Origin: Phoronis australis
Taxonomy: Eukaryota; Phoronida; Phoronidae
Direction of reading: 5' to 3'
Assembly: GCA_002633005.1 (NCBI GenBank)
Contig: NMRA01000053.1
Span: 506,131-570,130, forward strand
DNA length: 64,000 nucleotides
Shown here: piece by piece, positions 12,066 to 27,000 of the stretch
How the letters are laid out: every line of letters begins with the position of its first letter
Position numbering within the stretch: position 1 is the stretch's first letter
Made by a program: the position numbers and the translations under genes
The notes under the pieces: generated by a model
The model's input: only the letters and a program-made list of their open reading frames with translations
What the model was told of the DNA's origin: nothing
Databases searched by the model: none

Positions 12066-15000
12066 ATAGTGAGCGGTCTTTTCAAAACCAGCAGATGGTA
12101 CTGTTACCTGTAACCCCTTCATTAGGCTCAAGGATGGCACAAAAGGTCTCGTTATCAGCAGGACCACTTTCCACCTCCTCATCCCCTTCATCACCGTGTC
12201 TTTTGCGAATAGTTTCGCTAGTTACATCTAAATTGAAAGTTCTAATAGTGAAGGTCTGGAGTCACAGTTTACCCGGAATGGTAGGATCAAACATTAAAAT
12301 TACGTTTTTGGCGATTCTCGTAATCAGTCAATCAGTCGAGCATTACGGACCTTGAACCACATGCAGTGGCGGATTTAGAGGGGGGGGGGGGCCAAGGGGA
12401 CCATGCCCCCCCTAAAATACTTCCAGATTCCATTTGGCAGTTTGGGGGTGCGAATGTCTGACGGACAAAATCCTGGNCCCCCCCCCCCCCAGATCAGTGG
12501 AATGAATAAAATTAGTGCTCCCCTATAAAAAACCCACTGGATAATTTGGGAGATTGAGATCAGTCAAGTAAGCAATCTAATGTGGGGTTAGGTAGACAAG
12601 CTTAATCAGCCTCAACAAGCTTAAAGATGAACGAGTTGCCAGTATTCAACAAAGAAGCAGCAGTAAGACTGCGCTATGATTTTCTCTTTTTAGAGATTGT
12701 GTTGCAGTAAACGTTTTTTTTTCATTCAAAGACTGAAATGGCTGAACTTTTAAGGAGGAATTCACGTTTTATAGATTGTAGTGCCAAAAACGGCCTGCAC
12801 TACTTTTTTATTTAGCTGTAAGCAGTGCTGTTACTGACATCCATGTCTGTCAAGGTACTAATGCCCGCCCAAAAAGAAGCCAGTCTCAATTCCAAGAGCT
12901 GTGATAACTGGAAGCATTCCATTATGACCGGAAATGAGATGCAGCGCCTCGTGTAAATTTTCAAAGGTTAATTTGTACGGTGGGATGCGAAGTCTTGACT
13001 AATTTCTCACACGGACTTAGTTCATGCCAGTACCACCTAAATACAAGTAGAAATACAGTTATCAGTGGAGAATACCGGTTACATTCCCAAATACAGAATA
13101 TACTGTAGTTTGGATTTACAAAGACATGTCTACCTTTCAGTTTCAATAAATTGGCACTTCTGAATACTCTTGCCTTATGGTAAATTGAGCACTTAACTAA
13201 TACATGAACTTAGATGTTATACACAGTCAATTACTAGACATACTGTAATAGTACTTCTTAGCGGTGCCATCCGCAACCAACACCATTTGCTGCGTGTTCA
13301 GTCGGGTCACCAAGAAGACCTCAAGAGACTTAGCCGCGATCAGATCGTCCCGACATACAGGCCGGTGGTGGTACTCATTATCTAAGTTTAAAGAAAAACA
13401 AATTGTTCAGGACACAAAAAATGTTACAACTCAAGACAGCTAACCTAAGTCCAAATAGCTGGGCCTGGTTATTTAGCAACAATGATGTAGCACGATCAAG
13501 CGCAAGTTTCATGAAACCCAGCTTTTAACCAATGCATCTGCCTTTGTAGATTTTTGATGTCAGAAACAGTAAGTTTTTTAATAAACCACTTATCACTTTA
13601 GAGAAGTGATTACTAAGCTTGAGTGGACCTGGCAAAATTTTTGTTGTTGAAGATTAAGTTATCGGAATTGACAGATTTATTATCTTTTGGGCTAGAACCA
13701 ACTTGGCTGAAAATCGACACTAGATCAAGCTACTGGCTCGTATGTAATTCTAAATTGTGAACTGATATCTGTCTCCCCACTTCAGCAGAGCTAGCCTGTG
13801 CCCAAGGGTTGCAAAGAACAAACATTTGTGACTACCGTAAAACAGGCACACTGTTTTGCAATCATGTTCGTTAGTGCAGGTTCCTCTGAAGCCTCTTAAA
13901 CACGCTTGTGTACCACATGTGGGGCGTTAAATCCAAATATAAACCATTTTAGTGCTAATTTTTTATCCCTGACTCCGTGATTTGGACAAAAGATATTAAA
14001 AACAAATGAACACAGCGAAAAAAATAATATACCAATTAATAATTTCAAAACACGCTAAATCCTCCCTTGAACAGAATCTTGTTATTTTCGATGTATTGGA
14101 CTAGAAAAGAAGTCCTAGAAATTATAATGAGGCAAAATAGCGCTATTTTACTTTATGAAAAAATTTCCGGAGTAAACAAGAGTAGGACGAGAATTTTTTT
14201 ATTCGAAAAATTTGCATAGTACAGCTGTTATAAACAAACGCACGCACAACCTAATTTTGAAAAGTTTTGGATAGACAAGGTGCGTTTGATAAATTTGGCT
14301 CTTATTTTTTGAATTTAAAGATTGTGCCTTTTTCGCCATGTTACCTCACCGCGAAAACAGTACATAGAGTGAAAGGTCAAAATTAGTTGTACAAAAGTCT
14401 GAATTTAACACCGTATATGGAATTACTCGGTAACATAGACAAACATAATTCGATAACTCTAACCTTTCATTAGATTTGAAAAATTATGGAATTAGTGTGT
14501 TCAGAGTGATGCTCAAAACATACTGCAGCAACCAAATTCACACTTATTACCTTAAAAAATGATCGTAGATACCAATTTTCGTAATCATTACTTTAGTGCA
14601 GTTTTGCTGATAGAGGCGGATACCAAAAACAAACAGTATAAACAGTCACCAGGAGGCGGGCAATACGTCAAATCTTTTCGAAGGCAAGGAGTCGTCGTCT
14701 CCTTAATTGATACGTAGTGAAATTTCATAAAAATTCGTCAAGGAACTCCGAAGATACAGAGACAAACATAAACGTAAAAAATATAATTGATTTTAGGTGG
14801 CATACCGATAGCCGGATCCGTTCGAAAATTCCCTCATGCCGTCCCATTCATAATAGGAAGTTATCTGCAAAATTTCACGAACCTCCATCCAGGGGTTTGG
14901 AGATAAAGCAGTGAAAACCGGACGGGGATTACGGCATAATATACTCGCATATTGAATTTTGTGTGCATAAAAACAGAATGTTACAACTCAATATAGCAAA

Positions 15001-18000
15001 CCTTAGTCCAAACAGCTGGGCCCGGTTACAGAAAAGTTTTATACGCTGCCAGGAACATTACCTTTGTCAATTTTTGATGTCAGGAACAGTATGTTTTTGA
15101 ATAGACCACTTATCACAATAAAACCGCAGGGAAGTGATTGTTAAACTTGAGTGGAACCGAAAACTGTTGCTGCTGAAGATTGGCTTATTGGAATTGACCG
15201 ACTTGTCATTTTTGGGCTGGAACCAACATGACTAGTGAAAACAAGGCCAGTAAAAATATTACAGTCACCAAATTAATGCGTATTACCGTTCAAGTAGGTT
15301 TTTTCATCAAAATTTGAAATCCACGTTTTATTTGCAGTCTTCACAATATACCATATGTCATGTAGTGCCCTTTATTTGCTTCTTATAGTATATGCTTCAT
15401 TCATTGGTTTGTACTATATAACTTATGAAGGAGTCAGGAAAATATAAATGCAAAAAAGATAATACGTAACCCTGCACCCCTGTTCTCGCATCTAAACAGA
15501 AAAGCAAAGCAACTGAGCAAAATAGGCGAACAATGATTAACTAAGCAGATTACAGTTGCTGAAGGAAAATTAACAATAAGCGACCACAAATACCTTTGAA
15601 GACCATTCAAACTGAGTTACAGGGTTAAGTATTATCATAAAGACCAAGGAGACTTCAGTCTGATAATCCTTAAGGGAGTGTCAACAATAGGGAATTACAA
15701 GAAAAAACACTTTCAAAGTCAAGTCTTTCAAATACAGTTAATCAAGTCAAAACCCACCAAGAACATATTAATGAATGCAAAGGCAAATGTCTCTGTAAAC
15801 ATCGAGACGTTTTACCAAACATATGCGAATTACAAATTTTGTCTATATCCCCTAAAGTCATCCGCTGCAAAAGTGCAGTGACTTGACAAGGCGGATGCAA
15901 ACAGGAAGAAGGGATCACCAGTACCTGGGCCTGGTCACGCTGGATAGCAACAATGACGTCTCATCGTCACGATGACATTGTTGAGCATTGCGCCTGACGT
16001 GACGCAACAATCAAACCTATCCTGAACAAAGCTTATGGTAAGAGACAGCAACATCTGATTACATGGCAGGTGATCATTAAGGTTGCCTAGGTCACTGAAA
16101 GAACGTCAGATTTGGCTAACTCATCGGAACATCTTAGAAACGGCCAAATGGATTCGCACGAGACTCTCAGATATTATGCCTCATGTAGTGGTATCTAAAA
16201 TGCTGCTAGGGATTGTTTTCAGAAATAGTCCGTTTTTGCACGAGAGGCTATTAAGATTTTCACGAAAAAATTGCATTAGCAGCGTTTTTGGATCTCACCT
16301 TCAATATTAAAATCAAATGAAATTCGATCATGCTATTGATACCATTGTTTTGCTATCGCTGTACCTTTATTTTTCCTAACGTTTACAAGAAAGACACGGT
16401 CACATGACTCAATGAATATCAGAACTAAGAAAAAAATTCTACAGACTTTCTATTTTCTCAAAATATATACTTTCAAGGAATTAAATTTTATACTTCTGGA
16501 GAATTTGACTAAATACGTAGACATGTCCGACAACCTTAATGAGAAGTCCAATAAAGGTGATCTTAAAGTCCTTCTCTCAAACTGCCCATGTGGTTCCAGT
16601 ATCCGAAAATACTTACTAAATAAATTCTTATTTTCGACACTCTTTCTTTATATTCTTTTCGCCTTTCTTGCCAAAAGCGATTTTTTAACAGTATTTGACC
16701 CTTCTCTCTGAGCGTATGATTACCGGTTGTCATCGGTTATTTCCGTACCCACATTTCCGGCTCATCAGTTCAGGAACTTGTCCTGAACGCCGCCATTTTT
16801 TCCTTGTAACTGAATGTGCTATGGCTTGCTCGAAAAGTCTTCATTATTTTGTTTTATTAGTAATATATCGTGATTCGTTTGCATATGTAGTGTATTTNNN
16901 NNNNNNNNNNNNNNNNNNNNNNNNNNNNNNNNNNNNNNNNNNNNNNNNNNNNNNNNNNNNNNNNNNNNNNNNNNNNNNNNNNNNNNNNNNNNNNNNNNNN
17001 NNNNNNNNNNNNNNNNNNNNNNNNNNNNNNNNNNNNNNNNNNNNNNNNNNNNNNNNNNNNNNNNNNNNNNNNNNNNNNNNNNNNNNNNNNNNNNNNNNNN
17101 NNNNNNNNNNNNNNNNNNNNNNNNNNNNNNNNNNNNNNNNNNNNNNNNNNNNNNNNNNNNNNNNNNNNNNNNNNNNNNNNNNNNNNNNNNNNNNNNNNNN
17201 NNNNNNNNNNNNNNNNNNNNNNNNNNNNNNNNNNNNNNNNNNNNNNNNNNNNNNNNNNNNNNNNNNNNNNNNNNNNNNNNNNNNNNNNNNNNNNNNNNNN
17301 NNNNNNNNNNNNNNNNNNNNNNNNNNNNNNNNNNNNNNNNNNNNNNNNNNNNNNNNNNNNNNNNGTCTGGTCTCGATCCGCACCGGGTCCGATAGGCTGC
17401 GGTCCCGAGTCTGGCAAAATAATTTCTGTCAAAATTTATTCGCCGCATTTTTTCAGCAATTTCCATAAAATTGTCCGTAGTTTGATTTTATCAAAATTAA
17501 GGCGCGCTGACGATTTTTTTTATCCCCGTTTGCTGGCTGGTAACAGTACAGGCACTGCTCCAGTCGCACTGACGGCGTTTTCTCGGCCTGGGTTCCTGAA
17601 TGAATTGTACTTCCGGGTTCGCGGCAAGTTCAAAATGGCGGTGTTTCTTCGGGTGCGAATCGTGAGTGGCGCGTTCATTTAAACTTTTTTCGAGTACGGA
17701 TCGTGTATTAGTTATGGGGTAGGTACTTCTTGGATCCTTATAACATCTTCTAACCATGTAATAAGGGTTAACAACGCGTGAGAGAAGGACTCTTAGAAGC
17801 TCTCACTTGTAAATGTGACTGACTGAAACTGGAGTAAAACCGTACAAATGAAATGTGTGAAAATGGAGTTGGATTTCAATTAAAAAATTCTTCAAAGCAA
17901 TATAACAGCTGGTACATGATGTCAAAGACTGTTACTACCACCTGGTTTGGACTATAGGTAGAAAATTTTTAGATTTTTTGAAAGTATTGTTAGGCTGTGA

Positions 18001-21000
18001 AATTCAGGGCTACTATACACCAGTCTGCTGTAAAGTTATCTATCAGACAGGTGATGTGTAGACCATGAGTTGACTAAGCTGAAAGGTGCACCCAACGGAC
18101 ATAATACCTGTATTCCCAAAGTGACGTTTTTTTCTCTGAAACCACATTACATTCAGTTCCGACATTAAGAATATCATACATAGTGAAGTTAGAAATGTTA
18201 CATGAAGAATTTATAACGGAATAAAAATCCCTAGGAAAACAAGTACACGAGATCAAAGAGTATGGTAACGCCACAATAAACATCATCTGATTACTATCAA
18301 TTCATTCTGCATTGAATCAATCAGTACTTTTGCCCACGATTCCACTGTATTTGTCTCTTCCGTCACGATAAAAATGTTGCGCGCTTCATTTCCGCAAAAC
18401 TAGCAACAGGAAGATTGTGTCATACTTTCACCAAGAGACAAAATTGTAGTCAACTTGGACCAACAAATTGAATTAATTAACTCAATATTTTAATTGACTA
18501 ACACGAACCAACAAGACACTCATGCATCTTACCTTGATGTTGTCATGGTTACGTGTTCGTCCTCTGACCTGCAATACAAATGTATCTAAGAGCGGTCTGG
18601 TGGACCGTGCGACCAAGTCGGAGGCCATTGCAAACGTGGCAGTCTCTAGAGACCATATCACAGAACCATTCTTGCCGTCTATGACTACAGCCTGAAAACA
18701 GAATCACGCACTGACGTTCTTGTTCCCTAATTCAAATATCTCCACACTGAGGATCCCTCAAGGGTATTTAGAACATTAAATACTATTATAAACAGGAACC
18801 AAGTGATTGTGAAATAGCAGACAGTAATATAATTGTTATCTCTGTTACCCAGTCCTCGAAAAGAAGAAGCTGACCATAAAAGTAAACAGGATTGCATGTG
18901 GATTGTGTAATTCAAATTCCAACCCTATGAATTATTTACAGATAGCTGTTGCTATTGAGACAGAATATAGTTTTAGGATGTAATGATGACAACTAAGCCT
19001 AGTTGCTATAAGAAGACTGCCATTTCTTGGTGGTACCAGTAGTATGATTTTACAGAACTTTTTATCATGAACTGATCATTGAGTTACTGAAAGAAACTAC
19101 ATTCCATCTTTATGAATCGGACCCATCTGGTGCATACACGTTTGATATTTGAGTCATGGTCAAGGGGAAGTTGCACTGTGCTCTCACTAGACTAAAGAGT
19201 TCCGACTAATACCACAAGAAGATAATGCCGGGAATGAATTTGAGTTTAGCACGTGAATGAATTATGATCCGATATTGAGGAACCCACGAACCATCCCAAG
19301 TATGGAGTAGTCCGACACTGAAGCTCCACCTAGCAGCAGTCAAGGTATTAAGATGACTGAACACAAATGACCGGTTGATTGATTCTGTACAACAATACGG
19401 ACCCATGCCTTTCAGCAGAAAAGGTACATCAAGCGTTATATGGCATTAGCCTTGCCTTAGATGAACTGTAGTTCTTCCAAGCTCCATGATTCCAGTGTGA
19501 CGTGAAATCCAACACATCGTCATCATTAAAATACCCAGGCGCTGGTGTACTGAAAATTGAATAATACCAGGAAGAGTATGACATGATGGCCATATAGACA
19601 AAGGTTGAGAATGTCTCATCAATGAAGAATTTACTGCTATGCTGCGTCCAACAGTGAACATGTTTTCAATGTTGCTGCATGAGAAAGATTTGTAAAACTG
19701 AACATTCTACATCATGAACACAGTTGAGACTTATCAGGTTTCAGGTGCACATCTTTCCATCCACAAATTGACCTATCGCCAGGATTTTGAGTGACGGCTT
19801 AACTGACCATTTAGAACGCAGCATTATTGACACACCTTCGTTTCCAAGAGGCCATTTTACCCAACAAACAACGCGTTGCCGGGTAAAACTTATTGTTTGT
19901 TAGTCGACATTACGCAAGGGGGCGGAGTTTGCGATAGGTCAATTGCCACAAAGTTTCTTCAATCGTTCAAACTCAACACTGTGAATCATTGACCCATTGA
20001 CTGTACTCCACCACATGGTATTTCATGCGTTAAATAAAATTGTACTGTTACTGCACAGTGCCGTTTAGTTTTGGAATTAAGATATCCATTTCGTTTTAAA
20101 ATACTTTTTGTCACTTGAACATGCAACGAATCTGCAGTCTGCACCGGGGTTAGGAAGAATCCGAAGTGAGATGTGAGTTCAAAAATAGACCTCATGAGAG
20201 AATCCCATTTTGCCAAACTCAATGGTCGAGATTGGGAAAACGGTTCGAAAAATCTGCCGCATTGTGGTCAAAGACAAATGCAGATGCACGCAATTATAGC
20301 TCCTCTGGACAGCATAGGCTGCTGATGTCATTCTCTAGGTAATAAGATACACCTTAAACACACTGGGAGCGACAAAAGTATTTTTTAAATTTTTGTTTTA
20401 AAGTTTTAATGGCATATTTGAATAGTTCATGTAAAGAACACGTGGTTACGTTTTTAAATTTTGAAATTCGGACTAGAAATGTGACGCTTACAACGCATAC
20501 CAAAACGACACACAGAATTTCAACCGCTAGGTGGAGTTACTTTGCACTAGTACTACAGCTGTAGTACAATTGTAAGCCAGTTGAAATTTCAGATGCAAAT
20601 TAGTTTACAACTGTTCTTGGTTCAATTAGATATCAACTGGCGTCCAACCCAGGATTTCAATGGCGTTCAACTGTATTTCTACTGGCGTTCAACTGTATTT
20701 CAACTGGCGTTCAATTGTATTTCAAATGGCGTTCAACTGGCATTTCAAATGGTATTCAATTAACAAGCTCACAACTTCAGCCCTCTGAGACGTGTAGGTC
20801 AACAGGAAACAAATTTCAACTGTTGTACAACATAAACATTTGCCAACTGAAAATTTTACCTAGGCCAAATTTCAACTGCTGTATTACTAGAAATTAATCT
20901 AAGAACTTATTTCAAATTTCAACTGCTATTGAACTAGAAATTAAAATACCAACTATTGTAGAACTACTGTTTTGACAATTGTCCCAATAATGTAGGACAT

Positions 21001-24000
21001 CCAGCAATATTAATGAGGAACAAAATACTAGCAACTCATGAGTTTTCCATCACCAAAATAAACTTTGATTTTTTAGTTTTTTACGGTTGTACTACAGTTA
21101 ACCTACTGCTCAGTTGAATTAAACTGGGCGAAATCTAGTCAGCAGGCGGCGGTATGATTTTGAGGTAAGCCAAGGGTCATTGTACAGTTCTTGGCATTGT
21201 TGGACAGGCCATTATATGCCCTGAAAGCAGTCTTAACGAATATCCAACTGCCAGTTTATCCCAATCACTGATACAAGCAGTACATATAAGCTGAGTGAGC
21301 ACTGCAACATCAGAAGACTAACTTGTAACTCTCATGCCCAGGGAAGTTTACGTTCCACATAACGTCCAAAGTTTTGCCATCAAGCAACAGCATGACTCCG
21401 TCGAACGTTGAAACCAGAATGTCAGGGACACCATCTTTGTTCATTTCCACCAACACAGGGGGTACTATAATACCCTTAAGTTGAGCCCTGACAAGTAAGC
21501 AACATGAAATGAAATCATTGTACCGAGTGAGCGCTTTACGATTTGTACAATTAATTTATTTAGTTCACAAAAGTACAGAAATGACTATAAAACTAGGCGT
21601 GCATCTTCGAAGGAACCCACTGTTCTGAAAACCTTTAAGCACGGTCATTAATGAACTGAAAAAAATATAAACAGAGCAACACGGAGTGTTAAAACGTCCA
21701 CACGACTGCACCACAAACGGTATACTTCTAGGAATGTTCTATAGTACCGTAAAATGGTCCTTAAAGGGCGCAAAATATCTCAAGACCGTTTGTAGATGGG
21801 AATGCGTCGTCATCTCAATACAAAACTATTTGCCACATTTTCTGAAAATCCACCAATAGACTCCAAAGACACGAAAGCAAACACGTAAAACAAGTTGCCA
21901 TTACGGGACGATGTGGTAGTCGCATATGTTGATATGTTGTCAACTTGCCAAACTCAAAAAATGCCAATAGGTGTCACCACAATAATTGGACCAATCTTAA
22001 AATCCAAGTCATAGATTAAATACTAGGAGTATTTAATCTGTGTTCATGTCAGCTGTGCTCTTGTTGGTATGAAAACATATCTGGCAATTTTCATACTCAT
22101 CCTAGGGGATTAAACGGATACAGATGCAGACGAAAAAACATACTAAAAGAATAAAAATAGGTACAAAATGGCAAAGAAAACATCCAATCCATCACAAAAT
22201 GGAAAGTAGCTTGTCTGCTAAATTTCATGAAAGGCCGAGAACCGTTTAAAAAATCGTGGGCAGCCACAGTGACATTCAAAATTTTACAAATACTCTGCAA
22301 AGGATTCAGTAGCAGTAGCCATGGATGCAAAAACAAAATTACCGTTAGGGCGCCTCAGTTATCAGAACCATCCAAAAATCAATGTCATTAAGTATTCTCA
22401 TCGGGAAAACAACCACTAAGTTTGATAATGACCCTTTGGACAGCTTGACAGATAACTAAGTAGACGGCAAATGATAAAAAAGGTTAGAATACGTTGAATC
22501 CGTCCAAAAATGACAAATATCAGGAAAATCCATCGATGAACTCTAAAGAAACAGAGACAAATATAAATAAAATACACTTCTCAATAGGGGGCACATCTGT
22601 TGTTGAATTGGTCTGAAACTTGTCGTCATTCGTTGTTAGCTCCTTAGAAACACATCTGCCAAATTTCACAAAGGTCCTGCAAAGGGCTAAGACAATACAG
22701 CATGGATGCATCAAAAACATCATTAGAGGGCGCCTAGTAATTGAACCTAACCGAAAATCAACGACAGCAACTGGCTTCTCATCAGGAACCCAAGTGCCAA
22801 TTTTCAAACCAATCGTCTCAGCAGAATGGCGAATAGAAGGCGGATGCCAAAAACGGACTCAAAATTTATAAAAATAGCCTTTAAGTGGTGTCAAATAAGA
22901 AGGCATTGCTATCTACTCAACAGAAACCTGTTTCTTACAATTCATAAAAATCCATCAAGGAATTCCAATGATACAATGGGAAATTGTAAGGAGTAAAATT
23001 GGCACTACGGGACAGAGCAGTATTCAGGTCGATAAGGAGCTTGTCCTTTTTGTTGCCAGCTTCATTGGAACACATCTGCCATGTCTCATTAGAATTCTAG
23101 GAGGGATGTAGGAGATACACCCGCGGATGCCAGATGCCACAAAAAAGAATGAAGGTAACATGCACCCACGAATGTATACGTGGGCGCATAACAACGCCTT
23201 GATTAGTTCCAATTATCAAAAAAACTCATTTAATGACTAAACGATCAAAGTGCCATTGATTGATTTAAATAGAACAAGGTATTAAAAGGAAAACTGATAA
23301 CACATCTGAAGTATATTCTGCATTTGACAAATTGTGGAATCCCACTTTTCAAGAAGAGCCTGATGACTATATGCATGGAAGTTCCATGTGTTTCTATCAG
23401 GCGCACTTCTGATCTGACGTAACGAAGGCATACTCTACATTTTTAAGCTATGAGCAAACACCTGTATTTTTCATAAAGAACCCGACGACCATATTAATGC
23501 ATGGTGGGTTCCCATGCATTTATATCAGGTGCTTGTGGCCTGCTCAAGCCTGATGTAACGAAGACATTTGGGGGGGGGGGGGNGGGCTGCGATCTTCCTT
23601 TTAAGCCATAAGCAAGCACCTGTATATTTCATACACCCCGTCGTCATCAGGGGTTAGCTTCTCCCACTGTGGATAACTGTTTTCCGCTTTGATCGATGTT
23701 GGAACAGGATGATCACGAGACATATTGAAAACGTAGCGGTAGAAATCGGCCACAGTAATGGCATAGAGAGAACCTGCAATGTACATTTTTACAACTATGA
23801 AATATCAAGACTAATACAGCCTACGGCTTTTTATCCACTATCTCAGAAACTGGCCAAAGGAATGTTTAGAGATCAGGGACCTGTTTCATCAAAACCGTCT
23901 AAACTAACTAAAGACTTCTATTTTCACATGCAGAGTTCACTAAAGTAGTATGATCGTAGTTTTGCAATTGAAACACATGCGCACACACAGCCTTCAATAC

Positions 24001-27000
24001 TTCAATATGAGGGGCTCGAAGTCCTGACTTTGTGGACCTTTTGGTAACAAAAAAGCGGGCGGACTAAAAAAAAAAAAAAAAACGGAGCCACCACAGTGAA
24101 TTGCGCGTTTGCGCATGTTTAATGGATTTTTGCTCATTTTCGCGGAATTTGTCTCTCCGTCAGAGGCGGACCTTTTTGTCCACTTCGCCAAATGGGGGGG
24201 GGGAGGGGGCTCGTTCAAGCCCTCCGAGCCCCCCTGGGTGTGCGCATGAAACAAAAGCAACGTAAAATGTTGAAATACACCCACGACTGCACTGCAAAGG
24301 GAAGGCTTCTGAGGCTGGTTATCATCATCATCATACAATGTTTATTAGATAGTTCAGAATACGTCAAACTTGTTGAAAATGGAAAGGTGCCATTGCCTCC
24401 TGAAAAGAAAATAATTGCCAAATTTCACGAAAATCTGACCAAGAACTCCAAAGATTACGGAGGGGTACGTCAAAAAACACGAATTGCCATGAGGAGACCA
24501 AGAAATAGTTCTATCCAACGAAATAAATAGGAATGCATTTTCAAAACTTCAAAACGATCTTGTAAGGGACAAGGAGACAAAATACACGCCACGAGGGAGC
24601 AGCATAGTAATTGGACACATCTGAAAATCCATGTCAGTCATTTTCTTGTCAGGAGCACATCCGCCAATTTTTCATAATGATCCTCTGAATGTTTTGGCGT
24701 ATACAGAGGCAGACGGCTCAAAGCTAACAAAAAAGACTGACTACCACGACTTTGCATTCTGGCAGGTGATATCAGCACAAGACTTTTATTCGGCATAAGA
24801 AATATGGTGCTCATATCAAACAGTTTCTACCTGGGACTGTCTCACCACCACTGCCAAACAGAATGACTGGAGTGCCGTCTGCCCAGTGATGTAATACCGG
24901 TGGCATGTATGTCTCTTTGCTTTCAGGAATACTGTAGTATCGATGGCCAATGATAGTGCCGTGTGCACCAGATATAAGGAAGAGCCTTCCTGACCGACGA
25001 TCATGGTCCTGCGCAAATGTATAGGATATAAGTTATTTAGCTTAGGACACAATATGAGAGAGAAGTATAATTGTATTTTGTAAAGATTTTCGACGACACC
25101 AAGTATTATAGTTCCGCGAACAGCCAATTAGGTCAAGCCGAGATCGCAAAAGTTCAAACTAAAACATATTAATTTAACAGCAGTGAGCCTTATTGTGGAA
25201 GCAATCAGTAAACTCCATTCGATTCATGGGCACTTTCATGTAATTAGGAAGGCCACACGCCAACCCAAACACGAATCAATTATGGTTCTCACAGATGGCG
25301 CTGCATGATGCTAGAAGAAAGCTTAACTTTGTTACAAGCATGGCTTGCACTGCATAGCTATTAGTGATTGATTATTGGTAAACCTCGCACAGCAAAGTAA
25401 TGAAACCACTGGTAAACACAAAAAATACCAATTTCAGCAATTGCTCTTTTCAAACTGAAGAAGTAAGTAACAAATAATTTACAACTGTTTCCATGTGGAA
25501 CACAATCTTTCTTCGCCTTCTTTCAGTGCAACTACACGAAGACAAATTCTTCATCTTACGAATAGAAAACCCTACTTTTAATATTTGGGAGTAAAAAAGT
25601 CTCCGATGACACTGACCTCTGGTGCATAGCTTGGGTCTCCTCCGTGAGCCATAAGCAGATCAGGAACATTATCATTGTCAACGTCAGGTAAAATAGCAGG
25701 AGCAAAAATGTTCCATGACTTCTCCAAACCTTTACGCTCTACGTGCCACAAAATTTTTCCTGAAAAATGAACGTGCTGGTAATAAGGTGGGCGTGGACAC
25801 AAAACTTCCTGTCATGAATGGATACAGGGTTTGTGGAAAAGATAGGTCATGGCTAAATTTCGCTCAAAGAGTATCTCAAGAGCTTGAGACTTCCACTGAA
25901 TTAGGTTAGATTTTTCTTCAGATTTACACTAAATTGTATTTTTAGGAAACTTCCAACTTACAACTCAGTTATTTTGAAAATCCTAATATATGCAAGTTCT
26001 CCAGCAACAATTACTGAAAATTACTGTTTTAAAAAACACAACATGAGTACAAGCCAAAGATTTGTTCATAAGGGTGTGTACATCAATTCAAATGGCTACA
26101 AAATTTACCCAAGATGGCACAGGAAAATTAAAACCGTACATATTTTGTAAATATGATCCAATCATAGACTTTTGCAAAGTTTTGGTAAACTGTACTGCTC
26201 TGGGTAAAAAGTGAGCGAGATAAAATGTGACAAAAGGTTCATGTAAGTAAAAACTCCCTGCCATGTTTAAATAAACAAAAGTGACAACCAGAGCTAAAAC
26301 AATGCTGTTATTCTGCTGCTACCAAAATCACAAAATTTGAAATCTAATAATACAAATGAACTCCAATCTGTAGTGTATGTGCAACAAACAAGGAATAATC
26401 TGTACAGAAATTTATTGCCAACAACAAAATGCAGCGACAGGTTTGTGCACGTGGCTTAAGCCTACTGACGACAACAGCGGGAAGTGATGCAAGCAATGAC
26501 GATTACAGTAATACACTTTCTTTTAAACGAACTAAAGGAACAAGGTAGGTGGAAGGTCAGGCATTCTACATATTTGTATTAGCTGTAAGTTCATATAAGG
26601 TTTTACCAATAAAAAGCTTCGTAATTTTACCAAGAACATTCGTCAGTTTTTTTATGCTTTTGTCTTGTACAGCCAGCTGGCAGGCCACCTACCATGCAGT
26701 TATCAGAACAAAACGGTCTCTCGCATAAGACTAGCGCTACCACCTTATTCAGCTCCACATTGTCATGGTCAATTGAGTGCTCCCCCAGGACATTCCTAAG
26801 GAGTAAACACCAGTAATATGAAACTAGCAGAAATGAGAATCACCACACACTGCTCGAGACTCACCATTCACTGGATTGACAGCTGTCATAGTAGAAATCC
26901 TTCCAGCCAAAAGACAGTCATCTTTGCCATCTCCATTGATGTCAATTCCTTGACACACAATTTCAAATACGATGGAGTCGATGTAAGTACGCCACAGTTC

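Noticed and set aside
16695-17468. Open frames of 179-257 codons over 16.7-17.5 kb
   Set aside because: They run through the N gap and consist mostly of unknown residues.
26693-26795. An apparent minus-strand exon (SIDHDNVELNKVVALVL region) between exons 4 and 5 of the FAM234-like gene, with AG and GT borders
   Set aside because: Its phase fits neither neighbour. Skipping it joins exons 4 and 5 in phase and gives the expected AVNPVNG-KILW blade boundary.
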